Below, piece after piece: positions 23,229 through 34,552 of a stretch of DNA of 64,000 nucleotides. The stretch lies in assembly GCF_006965545.2 (NCBI RefSeq), contig NZ_CP041372.2, forward strand, positions 124,001 to 188,000. The letters run 5' to 3'. The stretch is from Paenalkalicoccus suaedae (GTDB lineage Bacteria; Bacillota; Bacilli; Bacillales; Salisediminibacteriaceae). The first letter of the stretch is position 1; each line of letters opens with the position of its first letter. The position numbers and the translations under genes were made by a program. The notes under the pieces are model-generated. The model saw only the letters and a list, made by a program, of their open reading frames with translations, did no database searches and was not told where the DNA came from.

Positions 23229-23591
23229 ATGATCACGAAGACTGATAAGAACGCGGCGCGTAAGAAAAGACATGCGCATGTTCGTCGTACGATCACTGGT
23301 ACTGCGGAACGTCCTCGCTTAAATGTTTTCCGTTCTAGTAAGCATATTTACGCACAGTTAATTGATGATGTAGCTGGTGTTACATTAGCAAGTGCTACAA
23401 GCTTAGATAAAGAACTTAATGTTGAAAACGGCGGGAACAAAGAAGCAGCACGCCAAGTTGGCGAACTTGTTGCAAAGCGTGCCCTTGATAAAGGATATGA
23501 AACAATTGTATTTGATCGTGGAGGATACCTCTATCACGGTCGTATCCAAATACTTGCAGATGCTGCTCGTGAAGCAGGTCTTAAGTTTTAA
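23229..23591 (+). CDS. rplR: 50S ribosomal protein L18
   Basis: 5S rRNA-binding protein, 120 residues. The core [20 protein letters not shown] and the C-terminal [20 protein letters not shown] are present. Its ribosome-binding site (AGAAAGGATTG) is weaker than that of its neighbours. Confidence 0.98.
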   Translation: MITKTDKNAARKKRHAHVRRTITGTAERPRLNVFRSSKHIYAQLIDDVAGVTLASATSLDKELNVENGGNKEAARQVGELVAKRALDKGYETIVFDRGGYLYHGRIQILADAAREAGLKF

Positions 23592-23615
23592 TAAGCGCCA
23601 AAGGAGGGAAACACA

Positions 23616-24113
23616 TTGCGTATCGATCCAAGCAAACTTGAAATTGAAGAGAGAGTCGTAACGGTCAACCGAGTAGCTAAGGTTGTTAAAGGTGGACGTC
23701 GTTTTCGTTTTGCTGCACTAGTTGTAGTCGGAGACAAAAACGGTCACGTTGGCTTCGGAATGGGTAAAGCACTTGAAGTGCCGGAAGCGATTCGTAAGGC
23801 GATTGAGGACGGTAAGAAAAATCTTATCCGTGTTCCGATTCAAGGAACAACTATTCCTCACCAGATCACTGGAGGATTTGGAGCTGGAAGCGTGCTTCTA
23901 AAGCCAGCATCTGAAGGTACTGGAGTTATCGCGGGCGGACCTGTTCGTGCGGTATTAGAATTAGCTGGTGTAGGCGACATTCTATCTAAGTCTCTAGGGT
24001 CTAATAACCCAATCAATATGGTACGTGCAACATTAGAAGGGCTATCTAGCTTAAAGAGCCCTGAAGACGTTGCAAAACTACGCGGCAAATCTGTAGAAGA
24101 GTTGCTAGGTTAA
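23616..24113 (+). CDS. rpsE: 30S ribosomal protein S5
   Basis: mRNA-channel protein involved in fidelity, 165 residues from TTG 23616 ([20 protein letters not shown]). AAAGGAGGGAAAC precedes it. The spectinomycin loop [13 protein letters not shown] is wild type in appearance. Confidence 0.97.
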   Translation: MRIDPSKLEIEERVVTVNRVAKVVKGGRRFRFAALVVVGDKNGHVGFGMGKALEVPEAIRKAIEDGKKNLIRVPIQGTTIPHQITGGFGAGSVLLKPASEGTGVIAGGPVRAVLELAGVGDILSKSLGSNNPINMVRATLEGLSSLKSPEDVAKLRGKSVEELLG

Positions 24114-24126
24114 GGAGGGATTTGGC

Positions 24127-24315
24127 ATGGCAAAGAAATTAGAAATCACCCTCACAAGAAGCTTGATCGGCCGTCCGGAAGATCAGCGAATTACAGTGAA
24201 GACTCTTGGTCTTCGCAAAATGAACCACTCTGTCGTACAAGAAGATAACGATGCAATGCGCGGAATGGTAAACAAAGTTTCTCATCTCGTCAGTGTAAAA
24301 GAAATTGACGCATAA
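24127..24315 (+). CDS. rpmD: 50S ribosomal protein L30
   Basis: Small 62-residue 50S protein ([20 protein letters not shown]), encoded between rpsE and rplO as in most Bacillota. TAAGGAGGGATTTGGC precedes the ATG. Confidence 0.96.
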   Translation: MAKKLEITLTRSLIGRPEDQRITVKTLGLRKMNHSVVQEDNDAMRGMVNKVSHLVSVKEIDA

Positions 24316-24343
24316 AAAAGTAAACAGTTGAGGAGGTGTCAAC

Positions 24344-24784
24344 ATGCAACTTCACGAACTAAAACCTGCAGTAGGATCACGTAAAGAGCGTAAGCGCAAA
24401 GGACGTGGTGTCGGTACTGGTAACGGTAAGACAGCAGGTAAAGGTCACAAAGGTCAAAACGCACGTTCAGGCGGTGGCGTACGCCCAGGGTTCGAAGGTG
24501 GACAAATGCCTATCTTCCGTCGTCTTCCAAAGCGCGGATTTACAAACCCTAACCGTACTGAATACGCGATCGTGAATCTTGACACGCTAAACCGTTTCGA
24601 AGATGGAACGGAAGTTACTCCAGCGCTCTTAATCGAGACTGGTGTAGTTAAAAATGAGCGTGATGGTGTGAAGGTCCTTGGTAACGGGACATTAGAGCGT
24701 AAGCTGACTGTGAAAGCTAGTAAGTTTTCTACAACAGCAAAAGAAGCGATTGAGGCTGCCGGCGGATCTACTGAGGTGGTTTAA
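24344..24784 (+). CDS. rplO: 50S ribosomal protein L15
   Basis: Late-assembly 50S protein, 146 residues, with the glycine/lysine-rich N-terminus [31 protein letters not shown] precedes the ATG. Its stop overlaps the secY ATG by one base, coupling the two. Confidence 0.98.
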   Translation: MQLHELKPAVGSRKERKRKGRGVGTGNGKTAGKGHKGQNARSGGGVRPGFEGGQMPIFRRLPKRGFTNPNRTEYAIVNLDTLNRFEDGTEVTPALLIETGVVKNERDGVKVLGNGTLERKLTVKASKFSTTAKEAIEAAGGSTEVV

Positions 24785-26076
24785 TGTTCCAGACGATCTC
24801 CAATATCTTTCGAGTGGGTGATCTGAGGAACAAAATCTTCTTCACCTTAGCGATTTTAATCGTCTTTCGAATCGGCGCCCATATCCCCGCGCCAGGAGTA
24901 GATGCAAATGTGCTTGACTTCGGCGGGGAATTAAACGCCTTTGGTTTTCTTAATACCTTTGGCGGTGGTGCGTTGGAGAATTTCTCAATTTTTGCGACAG
25001 GAATAATGCCCTACATTACAGCTTCCATCATCGTGCAACTCTTAAGAATGGATGTCATTCCGAAGTTTGCCGAGTGGGGTAAGCAAGGGGAAGCTGGTCG
25101 CAAGAAGCTAGCACAAGTGACAAGATACGGTACAATTGTGATCGCGTTTGTTCAAGCCTTAGGAATGTCTATTGGTTTCAACAATCTATTTCCAAACCTC
25201 GTTCCGAATCCATCCATCCAGACGTACTTGCTTATTGCACTTACGCTCACTGGAGGGACAGCTTTCCTACTTTGGTTAGGGGAGCAGATTACGGCAAACG
25301 GAGTTGGGAACGGGATCTCAATTATTATCTTTGCTGGGATTGCTGCTGGGATTCCGAATGGAGTTAATCAAATTTATGTAACTCAATTCGAAGGCGCAGG
25401 AGATGCCTTGTTTCTTAACATCGTAACCGTGCTATTACTATTGTTAGCACTACTAGCGATTGTTGTAGGAGTTATTTTTGTTCAGCAAGCCCTAAGAAAA
25501 ATACCTGTCCAGTATGCTAAGCGATTAGTTGCTGGGAAGCCGCAGGGTGGTCAATCAACCCACCTTCCGTTAAAGGTTAACTCTGCCGGGGTTATTCCGG
25601 TTATCTTTGCACTCTCACTCTTTATCTTCCCACCAACCGTGGCTGGATTCTTTGGAGATGAAAATGCAATTGCTAACTGGGTCGTGCAAAACTTCGATTA
25701 TACACAACCATTTGGCTTAGTTGCTTATGTTGTGTTAATTATTGGTTTTACGTATTTCTATACGTTCGTACAGGTAAACCCGGAACAGATGGCAGATAAT
25801 TTGAAAAAGCAGGGTGGGTACATCCCTGGTATTCGTCCCGGGAAGACAACGCAAGATTACATCACGAAGATCCTATATCGTTTGACTTTCGTTGGAGCAA
25901 CTTTCCTGGCAACCGTATCAATCCTTCCTGTATTCTTCACTGAAGTAGCAGGATTACCTCCGGCCGTCCAGATCGGTGGTACTGGGCTCTTGATCGTTGT
26001 TGGTGTCGCTTTAGACACGATGAAGCAAATAGAAAGTCAGTTAATTAAGAGATCCTATAAGGGCTTTATCAAATAA
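24784..26076 (+). CDS. secY: Preprotein translocase channel subunit SecY
   Basis: Protein-conducting channel in the cytoplasmic membrane, 430 residues with ten predicted membrane segments. Family motifs include FFTLAILIVFRIGAHIPAPG near the N-terminus, the loop NPEQMADNLKKQGGYIPGIR and LIKRSYKGFIK at the C-terminus. It is translationally coupled to rplO (ATGA-type overlap). Confidence 0.97.
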   Translation: MFQTISNIFRVGDLRNKIFFTLAILIVFRIGAHIPAPGVDANVLDFGGELNAFGFLNTFGGGALENFSIFATGIMPYITASIIVQLLRMDVIPKFAEWGKQGEAGRKKLAQVTRYGTIVIAFVQALGMSIGFNNLFPNLVPNPSIQTYLLIALTLTGGTAFLLWLGEQITANGVGNGISIIIFAGIAAGIPNGVNQIYVTQFEGAGDALFLNIVTVLLLLLALLAIVVGVIFVQQALRKIPVQYAKRLVAGKPQGGQSTHLPLKVNSAGVIPVIFALSLFIFPPTVAGFFGDENAIANWVVQNFDYTQPFGLVAYVVLIIGFTYFYTFVQVNPEQMADNLKKQGGYIPGIRPGKTTQDYITKILYRLTFVGATFLATVSILPVFFTEVAGLPPAVQIGGTGLLIVVGVALDTMKQIESQLIKRSYKGFIK

Positions 26077-26086
26077 GGGAGTGTAA

Positions 26087-26779
<693 letters not shown>

Positions 26780-26782
26780 TCA

Positions 26783-27532
26783 ATGATCATTTGCAAAACT
26801 CCACGAGAGTTGGACATTATGCGCCAAGCAGGCGAGATCGTCGCAAAAACGCATAGTGAATTGCAAAAGCACATCAAGCCTGGAATAACGACAAAAGAAT
26901 TGGACCATATCGCAGATAGATTTATTCGATCATGTAATGCGGTTCCATCTTTTAAAGGCTATAATGGATTTACTGGAAGTATTTGCACTTCAGTAAACGA
27001 AGAATTGGTACACGGTGTTCCCGGTAATCGTACACTCAACGATGGAGATGTTATTAGCATCGATATCGGAGCAGAGTACGAGGGGTACCATGGTGATTCA
27101 GCGTGGACATACGCGGTAGGTACGATCGACGAGGAGTCCAAGCGACTGCTTGACGTGACAGAACAAGCTCTTTTTGAAGGATTGAAGTTTGCACAGCCCG
27201 CAGCTAGATTATCCGACATCTCCCATGCAATTCAAACGTATGTGGAGCAACACGGTTTTTCCGTTGTGAGAGAGTATGTTGGTCACGGAATTGGTCAAAG
27301 CTTACACGAAGACCCGCCGATCCCGCACTTTGGTCCAGCTGGTCGCGGACCAAGGCTTAAAACGGGAATGGTACTTGCCATCGAACCGATGGTGAATGCT
27401 GGACGACGTCATGTTAGAACGCTACCGGATAACTGGACGGTCGTGACGACAGACGGCAAACGGTGTGCCCATTTCGAACACACAATTGCTATTGTCGATA
27501 CAGGATATGAAATTATGACAAAAATCCATTAG
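26783..27532 (+). CDS. map: Methionine aminopeptidase, type I
   Basis: Removes the initiator methionine, 249 residues. The five metal ligands are visible: the two aspartates in [17 protein letters not shown], histidine in GHGIG, glutamate in AIEPMV, glutamate in FEHT. The CAAGGGAGTAAG ribosome-binding site comes from the end of adk. Confidence 0.97.
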   Translation: MIICKTPRELDIMRQAGEIVAKTHSELQKHIKPGITTKELDHIADRFIRSCNAVPSFKGYNGFTGSICTSVNEELVHGVPGNRTLNDGDVISIDIGAEYEGYHGDSAWTYAVGTIDEESKRLLDVTEQALFEGLKFAQPAARLSDISHAIQTYVEQHGFSVVREYVGHGIGQSLHEDPPIPHFGPAGRGPRLKTGMVLAIEPMVNAGRRHVRTLPDNWTVVTTDGKRCAHFEHTIAIVDTGYEIMTKIH

Positions 27533-27552
27533 TGGATAAAGGTGGTCAACAA

Positions 27553-27855
27553 ATGAAAGATCCTGATTCGGTTCCGCAAGTCGGTGAACTTGTGAGAATT
27601 CTTCATGGAAGGGATAAAGATCAAGTAGCATGTATTATCGAGGTGCTAGATGAGAAGTTTGTGCATATCGCCGATGGGGATAAACGCAAAGTTGATCGTC
27701 CTAAGAAGAAGAATCTTCAGCACATTGAATGCAGCGAATTTGTCTCCCCGGAAGTTAAGAACAGTATTGTTGAAACGGGTCGTGTAACCAATGCAAAATT
27801 GCGTTTTGCAATTTCATCATATATCAACGATAATTTACTGAAGGAAGGAGAGTAA
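27553..27855 (+). CDS. KOW-domain RNA-binding protein (L14e-like)
   Basis: 100-residue small protein from ATG 27553, preceded by AAAGGTGG at 7 nt. The upstream in-frame GTG (27532) precedes this site and is rejected. Residues about 9-45 ([21 protein letters not shown]) form a KOW/SH3-like beta-barrel as in L14e/YbzG proteins found between map and infA in bacilli. Probably ribosome-associated; exact role unknown. Confidence 0.8.
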   Translation: MKDPDSVPQVGELVRILHGRDKDQVACIIEVLDEKFVHIADGDKRKVDRPKKKNLQHIECSEFVSPEVKNSIVETGRVTNAKLRFAISSYINDNLLKEGE

Positions 27856-27859
27856 ATTC

Positions 27860-28239
<380 letters not shown>

Positions 28240-28259
28240 AACCACAGGAGGTGTAAAGC

Positions 28260-28625
28260 ATGGCACGTGTAGCAGGTGTCGACATTCCTCGTGATAAGCG
28301 AGTAGTCGTTTCTCTTACGTACGTCTTCGGAATTGGAAAGTCTCGTGCTATCCAAGTTCTTAAGGAAGCTGGTGTTTCTGAAGATACACGCGTTCGTGAT
28401 CTAACAGAAGACGAGTTAGGGAAAATCCGTGAAGTAGTTAATGCAGTGAAAGTAGAAGGGGATCTTCGTCGTGAGATTTCTCTTAATATCAAGCGTTTAA
28501 TCGAAATTGGTTCATACCGTGGTATCCGCCACCGTCGTGGACTACCAGTTCGTGGACAGAAGACGAAGAACAATGCACGTACTCGTAAGGGTCCTCGTCG
28601 TACAGTAGCGAACAAGAAAAAGTAA
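28260..28625 (+). CDS. rpsM: 30S ribosomal protein S13
   Basis: Head protein making the B1 intersubunit bridges, 121 residues ([20 protein letters not shown]; basic tail with [11 protein letters not shown]). CAGGAGGTGTAAA precedes the ATG. Confidence 0.98.
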   Translation: MARVAGVDIPRDKRVVVSLTYVFGIGKSRAIQVLKEAGVSEDTRVRDLTEDELGKIREVVNAVKVEGDLRREISLNIKRLIEIGSYRGIRHRRGLPVRGQKTKNNARTRKGPRRTVANKKK

Positions 28626-28643
28626 GGGAGGTAACCGGTAATT

Positions 28644-29036
28644 ATGGCTAAACCAAAAACGAATCGTTCAAAGCGTCGTCAAAAGAAAAATATTGAGACT
28701 GGGATTGCACACATCCGATCTACGTTTAACAACACGATCGTAACAATCACAGATCCTCAAGGTAACGCAATCTCTTGGGCAAGCGCTGGAGGATTAGGAT
28801 TCAAAGGCTCTCGTAAGTCAACTCCATTCGCGGCTCAAACTGCAGCAGAAGCAGCAGCTAAAACTGCAATGGAACATGGCATGAAGACTGTCGAAGTATC
28901 TGTAAAAGGTCCTGGTGCAGGTCGTGAAGCTGCAATCCGTTCCCTTCAAGCTGTAGGTCTTGAAGTAAACATGATTAAAGATGTTACGCCAGTTCCACAC
29001 AACGGCTGCCGTCCACCAAAACGTCGTCGCGTTTAA
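28644..29036 (+). CDS. rpsK: 30S ribosomal protein S11
   Basis: Platform protein near the mRNA exit, 130 residues. [20 protein letters not shown] and the C-terminal [13 protein letters not shown] are characteristic. AGGGAGGTAACC is upstream, somewhat distant (about 10 nt) from the ATG. Confidence 0.98.
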   Translation: MAKPKTNRSKRRQKKNIETGIAHIRSTFNNTIVTITDPQGNAISWASAGGLGFKGSRKSTPFAAQTAAEAAAKTAMEHGMKTVEVSVKGPGAGREAAIRSLQAVGLEVNMIKDVTPVPHNGCRPPKRRRV

Positions 29037-29047
29037 TCGCAACATGA

Positions 29048-29071
29048 AAAGGTATGGGTTGCCATACCTTT
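29048..29071 (+). other. Hairpin between rpsK and rpoA
   Basis: AAAGGTATGG (29048-29057) and CCATACCTTT (29062-29071) pair perfectly around GTTG. Only two further T follow, so it resembles a weak terminator or a stability element rather than a full stop; rpoA and rplQ still need expression. Confidence 0.6.
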
Positions 29072-29171
29072 GTCAATAATGGTTTAATAGCCAGTAGTGA
29101 GCCATTTAACAGAATGGCAACTATAATATTGACGGTTTCGTAGCAGGTCAAGGTGTGCCCAGTGAGGGATT

Positions 29172-29196
29172 CCGGTTGTGGCTCCATCACAACCGG
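29172..29196 (+). other. Hairpin in the rpoA leader
   Basis: CCGGTTGTG (29172-29180) and CACAACCGG (29188-29196) pair perfectly around GCTCCAT, 32 nt before the rpoA ATG. TATAAT at 29122-29127 could be part of an internal promoter but lacks a -35. Confidence 0.55.
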
Positions 29197-29227
29197 GGTT
29201 TCGACGTTTTGAAGGAGGGTTTGTTTA

Positions 29228-30172
29228 ATGATCGAGATAGAAAAGCCGAAAATTGAAGCGGTCGAACTTAGCGACGATCACTCGTACGGTAAATTCGTCG
29301 TAGAACCTCTGGAACGTGGATACGGAACAACTCTAGGAAACTCACTTCGCAGAATCATGCTCTCCTCTTTACCGGGAGCTGCCGTAACAACGGTACAGTT
29401 TAACGGAGTATTACACGAGTTTTCTACGATTGAAGGTGTCGTTGAGGACGTAACAACGATCATCTTAAGTCTGAAAAAGCTCGCCCTTAAAATCTACTCA
29501 GATGAAGAAAAGACGTTAGAGATTGAAGCAAACGGAGAAGGCGTTATTACAGCGGCTAACTTTACTCACGATAGTGACGTAGAGATTTTAAATCCAGAGC
29601 TTCACATTGCGACGCTTTCAAAAGGTGCGAACTTCCAAATGAAAGTGACAGCAAAGCGTGGCCGTGGTTATGTTCCAGCTGATGGAAATAACACAGGTGA
29701 CCTACCAATTGGTGTGATCCCTGTAGACTCGATCTTTACTCCGGTAACGAGAGCAAACTACCAGGTTGAAAACACTCGTGTTGGACAGGTAACAAACTTC
29801 GACAAGCTAACACTTGATGTATGGACAGATGGAAGTATCCGTCCTGAGGAAGCAGTTTCTTTAGGTGCGAAGATTTTAACCGAGCACTTAAATATCTTTG
29901 TAGGCCTAACTGATCAAGCGCAAAACGCTGAGATCATGGTCGAAAAAGAAGAAGATCAGAAGGAAAAAGTGCTTGAGATGACTATCGAAGAGCTAGACTT
30001 ATCCGTTCGTTCTTATAACTGCTTAAAGAGAGCGGGAATTAATACCGTTCAAGAGCTAACACAAAAGTCAGAAGAAGACATGATGAAGGTCCGTAACCTC
30101 GGACGTAAGTCTCTAGAAGAAGTTCAGGAGAAACTTGCTGAACTAAGCCTAGGTCTTCGCAAGGAAGAATAG
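29228..30172 (+). CDS. rpoA: DNA-directed RNA polymerase subunit alpha
   Basis: Assembly platform of RNA polymerase, 314 residues. N-terminal dimerisation domain with [20 protein letters not shown], flexible linker at about 230-245, and C-terminal DNA/activator-binding domain with [32 protein letters not shown] precedes the ATG. Separated from rpsK by 191 bp with two hairpins. Confidence 0.98.
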   Translation: MIEIEKPKIEAVELSDDHSYGKFVVEPLERGYGTTLGNSLRRIMLSSLPGAAVTTVQFNGVLHEFSTIEGVVEDVTTIILSLKKLALKIYSDEEKTLEIEANGEGVITAANFTHDSDVEILNPELHIATLSKGANFQMKVTAKRGRGYVPADGNNTGDLPIGVIPVDSIFTPVTRANYQVENTRVGQVTNFDKLTLDVWTDGSIRPEEAVSLGAKILTEHLNIFVGLTDQAQNAEIMVEKEEDQKEKVLEMTIEELDLSVRSYNCLKRAGINTVQELTQKSEEDMMKVRNLGRKSLEEVQEKLAELSLGLRKEE

Positions 30173-30174
30173 AT

Positions 30175-30197
30175 TCTATTAGCTTCGGGCTAATAGA
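30175..30197 (+). other. Hairpin between rpoA and rplQ
   Basis: TCTATTAGC (30175-30183) and GCTAATAGA (30189-30197) enclose TTCGG, a UUCG-like loop. No T run follows. It begins right after the rpoA stop codon. Confidence 0.6.
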
Positions 30198-30225
30198 TAC
30201 GCATTGGTGAAGGAGGGAATTTACG

Positions 30226-30588
30226 ATGGCATACAGAAAATTAGGTCGTGACAGCAGTGCGCGTAAAGCGTTACTACGTGACTTAACGACAGATCTAATC
30301 ATCAACGAGCGCATCGAAACAACAGAATCAAAGGCAAAGGAACTTCGTTCTGTTGCGGAAAAAATGATCACTCTAGGTAAGCGTGGAGATCTTCATGCTC
30401 GCCGTCAAGCTGCTGCATTTGTTCGCAAAGAAGTAGCAGACACAGAGTCTGGTCAAGACGCTATTCAAAAGCTTTTCGACGATGTTGCAAAGCGTTATGA
30501 AGATCGTCAAGGCGGCTACACACGAGTTCTTAAGCTTGGACCTCGTCGCGGAGACGGTGCAGAAATGGCAGTCGTAGAACTAGTTTAA
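30226..30588 (+). CDS. rplQ: 50S ribosomal protein L17
   Basis: Tunnel-exit protein, 120 residues, short bacillus form ([20 protein letters not shown]). GAAGGAGGGAATTTAC precedes the ATG. Last ribosomal gene of the alpha operon, followed by a terminator. Confidence 0.98.
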   Translation: MAYRKLGRDSSARKALLRDLTTDLIINERIETTESKAKELRSVAEKMITLGKRGDLHARRQAAAFVRKEVADTESGQDAIQKLFDDVAKRYEDRQGGYTRVLKLGPRRGDGAEMAVVELV

Positions 30589-30602
30589 TCTAGTATCTAT
30601 CA

Positions 30603-30653
30603 CAGGGGCGAGACCTTAACCTTCCGTAGGTTATGGATCTGTGCCCTTTTTTA
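30603..30653 (+). terminator. Terminator after rplQ
   Basis: AGGGGCGAGACC-TTAACC pairs with GGTTAT-GGATCT-GTGCCCT (imperfect, bulged) around TTCCGTA, followed by six T. It separates the alpha operon from the ECF transporter genes, whose first start codon is 42 bp further on. Confidence 0.75.
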
Positions 30654-30694
30654 TTTGGTTTAACCAGGCTTTTCGTCAAAGGGGGCGGACATGG

Positions 30695-31519
30695 GTGATC
30701 TCGGTTGATTCTTTATCATTTCGCTATCAAGGAGCAGAGCAAGATGCGCTTCACGACATTACCTTTACTGTAAAGAAGGGTGAATGGCTTGCTGTACTCG
30801 GTCATAATGGATCAGGCAAATCCACGCTCGCAAAGTGTTTGAATGGTCTTTATCTGCCATCTTCAGGCACCGTCACTGCCGCAGGCTTTGACACGCGTAG
30901 CGATGAGACCGTGATGCAGCTTCGTAGAAGAGTCGGAATGGTGTTTCAAAACCCGGATAATCAGCTTGTCGCAACGACCGTTAGTGATGATGTTGCGTTT
31001 GGGCTTGAGAATGCGGGGATAGAGAGAGAGCAAATGCGTAAACGTGTGAAGGAGAGTATATCGTTACTCGGTCTTACGGGACTTGAGGCATCAGAGCCAC
31101 ATCGCCTGTCTGGTGGTCAGAAGCAGCGGGTGGCGCTTGCTGGAATTATGGCTTTAGAGCCTGACGTTGTCATTTTAGACGAAGCAACCGCGATGCTCGA
31201 CCCGAAAGGACGAAGCGAGGTACTCGCCATGATCCACACACTACGTGAGCGTGGTGTCACGATCATCACGATTACGCACGATGTGTCAGAAGCTGTTGAT
31301 GCTGATCATCTGCTTGTTTTAAAGGACGGCAGGACCGTCACACATGCACCCCCTAAAGAAGTCTTCCGGGATGATGCGATTTTAGCGCACGCTGGACTTG
31401 TCGCGCCTTATGCGGTGCAGGTCGCGCGTGCGCTACAAGCTCGAGGCATTGCGCTCCCTGATGTGATGACAGAAGAGGAGCTGGTGATGGCCCTATGCAC
31501 ATACACGCAAAAAACGTAA
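30695..31519 (+). CDS. ecfA1: ECF transporter ATPase A1
   Basis: One of two ATPases of the energy-coupling-factor module that powers vitamin and metal-cofactor uptake with interchangeable S-components. 274 residues from GTG 30695, AAAGGGGG standing about 9 nt upstream; the frame open to 30641 overlaps the rplQ terminator and is rejected. Walker A GHNGSGKST (36-44), signature LSGGQKQR, Walker B VVILDEA. It overlaps ecfA2 by 25 bp. Confidence 0.94.
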   Translation: MISVDSLSFRYQGAEQDALHDITFTVKKGEWLAVLGHNGSGKSTLAKCLNGLYLPSSGTVTAAGFDTRSDETVMQLRRRVGMVFQNPDNQLVATTVSDDVAFGLENAGIEREQMRKRVKESISLLGLTGLEASEPHRLSGGQKQRVALAGIMALEPDVVILDEATAMLDPKGRSEVLAMIHTLRERGVTIITITHDVSEAVDADHLLVLKDGRTVTHAPPKEVFRDDAILAHAGLVAPYAVQVARALQARGIALPDVMTEEELVMALCTYTQKT

Positions 31520-32361
31520 CGCACACGTACGGCGAAGGCTCGCCCTTTGAGTCGCGTGCACTTACAGATGTTAGTGTGTCACTTGCGCCCGGAAGCTATA
31601 CAGCTATTGTTGGAGAGACGGGATCAGGCAAATCTACGTTCATCCAGCATCTAAACGGTCTGTTAAAACCGACCGCTGGCTCAATTACGATTGGCAAAAC
31701 AACAGTAAAAAAAGACACCAAGCAAAAGGAACTATATGAGTTACGTCGTCATGTAGGCATGGTTTTTCAATTTTCTGAGCACCAGCTGTTTGATGAGACG
31801 GTGCTTCAGGACGTCATGTTTGGACCACTCAATTATGGAGCGACACAGACAGAGGCAAAAGAGCGCGCGATACGTTATTTAACGCTAGTTGGTATAAAGG
31901 AAGCCGATTTTAATCGGTCTCCCTTTGAACTAAGCGGGGGGCAGAAGCGTCGCGTTGCGATTGCAGGTGTATTAGCCTGTGAGCCGACTGTACTTGTGTT
32001 GGATGAACCAACAGCAGGCCTGGACCCAATAGGGCAACAGGAAGTGATGGAGCTCTTTTCTACGTGGTTTAAAGAAGAAGCGTCACGTAGCATTGTGCTG
32101 GTGACGCATCAGATGAATCAAGTGCTTACCTATGCCGAGCATATGCTTGTGTTTAAAGAGGGAGCCCTTATCACCGAGGGACAGCCTCTCGATATTTTCT
32201 TAAATAAGAGAATGCTGGGGGTTGATTTGCCGGATGCTTTGAGGCTCTTAAAGGGTGCCGAGGAGGCGCTTGGTGTGACGCTCTCTAAGACGGATACACG
32301 TCTTGAGGCGGTTGCGGATGCGCTTGCTGCGGCGTTGAAGGGGGAGCGGGATGTTAGATAA
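31495..32361 (+). CDS. ecfA2: ECF transporter ATPase A2
   Basis: Second ECF ATPase, 288 residues. Walker A GETGSGKST (40-48), Q-loop FQFSEHQLFD, signature LSGGQKRR, Walker B VLVLDEPTAGLDP. ATG 31495 lies inside the end of ecfA1, and the gene itself overlaps ecfT by 11 bp, so the three are translationally linked. Confidence 0.94.
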   Translation: MHIHAKNVTHTYGEGSPFESRALTDVSVSLAPGSYTAIVGETGSGKSTFIQHLNGLLKPTAGSITIGKTTVKKDTKQKELYELRRHVGMVFQFSEHQLFDETVLQDVMFGPLNYGATQTEAKERAIRYLTLVGIKEADFNRSPFELSGGQKRRVAIAGVLACEPTVLVLDEPTAGLDPIGQQEVMELFSTWFKEEASRSIVLVTHQMNQVLTYAEHMLVFKEGALITEGQPLDIFLNKRMLGVDLPDALRLLKGAEEALGVTLSKTDTRLEAVADALAAALKGERDVR

Positions 32362-33154
32362 TATCATTATCGGACAGTATGTCCCTCGCGACTCGATTAT
32401 CCACCGTCTAGATCCACGCTCGAAGTTTTTGTGCGTGCTGATCTTTATGGTGTTTATCTTTACGACGCGCGATGCAGTAGCGCTCACGGTCGGTGCGACG
32501 ATCACGACGCTTGCTGTCATCCTAGCAAATGTCCCGTGGCGCTTCTTTTTAAAAGGGCTTCGGTTCATCTTTATCTTGATTTTGATCACTGGGACGTTGC
32601 AACTGTTGCTTAATCGCACAGGCACGGTGCTCGTGGACGCTGGTTTTATTACCATCTACACGGGTGGCGTCATTGAGGGGGCGCTCATCGCCTTTCGGCT
32701 GTTGATGCTGATTGTGACGGCGACACTCCTCACGCTCACCACGCCCCCGATCGATTTGACTGATGGACTTGAGCGTTTGCTTAGTCCCGCTAAGCGCCTG
32801 AACGTACCGACTCATGAGCTTGCTCTGATGATGTCGATTGCCCTGCGCTTTATCCCAACTCTTCTGGGGGAAACATCGAAGATTATACACGCACAAATGG
32901 CTCGCGGAGCGGCCTTCGTACACGGCTCTATATGGCAACGATTAAAGGCGGTAACCCCAATCCTGATTCCACTCTTTGTCCAGTCCTTTCAACGCGCAGA
33001 GGACCTTGCAACGGCTATGGAAGCAAGAGGCTACGAGGGTGGCGATCACCGCACGAAATATCGAGAGCTTACATGGCAAACGAAGGATACGATCGCACTA
33101 GCTATTTACGTTGGATTTGCACTGATTACGATCATGGGAGGTCTTCTATGGTAA
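32351..33154 (+). CDS. ecfT: ECF transporter transmembrane subunit T
   Basis: Integral membrane scaffold linking the ATPases to S-components, 267 residues with about six hydrophobic segments. The two coupling-helix motifs are visible as AQMARGA and MEARGYEGG. The stop overlaps the truA ATG (ATGGTAA). No S-component gene is in the window, consistent with a shared group II ECF module. Confidence 0.94.
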   Translation: MLDNIIIGQYVPRDSIIHRLDPRSKFLCVLIFMVFIFTTRDAVALTVGATITTLAVILANVPWRFFLKGLRFIFILILITGTLQLLLNRTGTVLVDAGFITIYTGGVIEGALIAFRLLMLIVTATLLTLTTPPIDLTDGLERLLSPAKRLNVPTHELALMMSIALRFIPTLLGETSKIIHAQMARGAAFVHGSIWQRLKAVTPILIPLFVQSFQRAEDLATAMEARGYEGGDHRTKYRELTWQTKDTIALAIYVGFALITIMGGLLW

Positions 33155-33936
33155 ACACAACACGTATACTCGCTATGATTTCGTATGACGGTAGCGGCTT
33201 TTCTGGCTATCAGAGACAGCCAAACGCTCGCTCTGTCCAAGGGGAGATGGAGCAGGCGCTAGCAAAAATCCATAAGGCGGACTCGTGGCGATCTACATCG
33301 TCAGGAAGAACGGATGCAGGCGTGCACGGCATCTTGCAGCCCGTTCACTTCGATTCGCCACTCTCTATTCCGATAGAGCGGTGGCCGAGGGCGCTTAATG
33401 CGCTCCTCCCAGATGATATCATCGTCAGAAGCTGTGAAATCGTGTCTCACGACTTTCACGCAAGGTATGGCGCTGTTGCAAAGGAATACCTCTACAAGCT
33501 CACCACGGGCGAGCTAGACGTATTCAGACGCAACTATGTGTATCAGCTTGATGCGGAGCTTAACGAGGATGCGATGCAACGAGCGGCAAATTTGCTACTC
33601 GGCACGCATGACTTCTCCAGCTATTCGTCACCGAAAACGGATGTGGTCGATAAAGTGCGTACAATGTATGCAATCGATGTGATTCGGGACGGCGACGAGT
33701 GGACGTTGCGATTTGTTGGGAGCGGCTTTCTTTATCAGATGGTGCGTGTTTTAACAGGCACGCTTTTAGAGGTCGGTCGCGGAATGCGTGAGGTAGAGGA
33801 CGTAAAAATGATCCTTGAGGCACAAGACCGCGCGGCTGCAGGTAAAACAGCACCTGGTCATGGTCTGTATTTATCCCAGGTTTTTTATGACGAAAAGGCG
33901 TTAACAGCGCATTTAAAGGAAACAAGAAAAAAATAA
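33148..33936 (+). CDS. truA: tRNA pseudouridine(38-40) synthase
   Basis: Isomerises U38-U40 in the anticodon stem-loop, 262 residues. The catalytic aspartate is in SGRTDAGVHG (about residue 54). GGAGGTCTTCT precedes ATG 33148; the upstream extension of the frame runs inside ecfT and is rejected. Position after ecfT and before rplM is as in B. subtilis. Confidence 0.96.
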   Translation: MVNTTRILAMISYDGSGFSGYQRQPNARSVQGEMEQALAKIHKADSWRSTSSGRTDAGVHGILQPVHFDSPLSIPIERWPRALNALLPDDIIVRSCEIVSHDFHARYGAVAKEYLYKLTTGELDVFRRNYVYQLDAELNEDAMQRAANLLLGTHDFSSYSSPKTDVVDKVRTMYAIDVIRDGDEWTLRFVGSGFLYQMVRVLTGTLLEVGRGMREVEDVKMILEAQDRAAAGKTAPGHGLYLSQVFYDEKALTAHLKETRKK

Positions 33937-33967
33937 GAAAACACCAGGAAGAGTTGCTTTTTTCCTG

Positions 33968-33996
33968 TTGACATAGACTGCTATATATTATACTAT
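33968..33996 (+). promoter_or_regulatory. rplM-rpsI promoter
   Basis: A perfect TTGACA (33968-33973), 17 bp, then TACTAT (33991-33996). Transcription would start about 90 nt before rplM. Confidence 0.78.
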
Positions 33997-34002
33997 AGTC
34001 TA

Positions 34003-34070
34003 TGGTATTCTTATGCCCACTGCCCCGGGTACGGAATCTGATCGTAATGTTGGTTATTTTTTTTTGAGTG
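34003..34070 (+). ncRNA. Candidate L13 ribosomal leader
   Basis: The segment GGTATTCTTATGCCCACTGC, then CCCGGGTACGGAATCTGATC, lies between the promoter and the rplM ribosome-binding site. It fits the position and general sequence of the L13 leader known from Bacillaceae, with GTATTC/GGAAT-type outer pairing. I judge it by position and recalled consensus only; a covariance-model search would decide. Confidence 0.5.
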
Positions 34071-34091
34071 AGTATTAGGAGGGAAATTAAT

Positions 34092-34532
34092 ATGATGCGT
34101 ACAACATATATGGCTAAGCCAAGCGAAATCGATCGCAAATGGTTCGTCGTTGACGCGGAAGGTAAGACGCTTGGTCGTCTAGCTTCTGAAGTAGCAACAC
34201 TACTTCGTGGCAAGCACAAGCCAACGTTTACCCCGCACATGGACACTGGTGATAACGTAATTATCATCAATGCTGAAAAGATTCACCTAACTGGTAACAA
34301 ACTAGCGGACAAGATGTACTACCGCCACAGCCGTTACCCAGGATCTCTTAAGTCTATGACTGCAGGAGAAATGCGTGACCGCAAGCCGACTCAACTTATC
34401 GAGCTTGCAGTAAAGGGAATGCTACCAAAAGGCTCTTTAGGACGCCAAGTAGCGAAAAAGATGCACGTGTATGCTGGTAATGAGCACCCACACGTTGCGC
34501 AAAAGCCAGAAGTTTACGAACTACGCGGTTAA
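34092..34532 (+). CDS. rplM: 50S ribosomal protein L13
   Basis: Early 50S assembly protein, 146 residues from ATG 34092 ([20 protein letters not shown]), with AGGAGGG 7 nt upstream; the adjacent ATG 34095 is an equally possible start. [20 protein letters not shown] and HPHVAQKPE are characteristic. It pairs with rpsI as in nearly all bacteria. Confidence 0.96.
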   Translation: MMRTTYMAKPSEIDRKWFVVDAEGKTLGRLASEVATLLRGKHKPTFTPHMDTGDNVIIINAEKIHLTGNKLADKMYYRHSRYPGSLKSMTAGEMRDRKPTQLIELAVKGMLPKGSLGRQVAKKMHVYAGNEHPHVAQKPEVYELRG

Positions 34533-34552
34533 TATAGAAGGAGGGAATTCTC

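Noticed and set aside
32932-33147. N-terminal extension of TruA
   Set aside because: It lies within ecfT in another frame, and a clean ribosome-binding site precedes ATG 33148.
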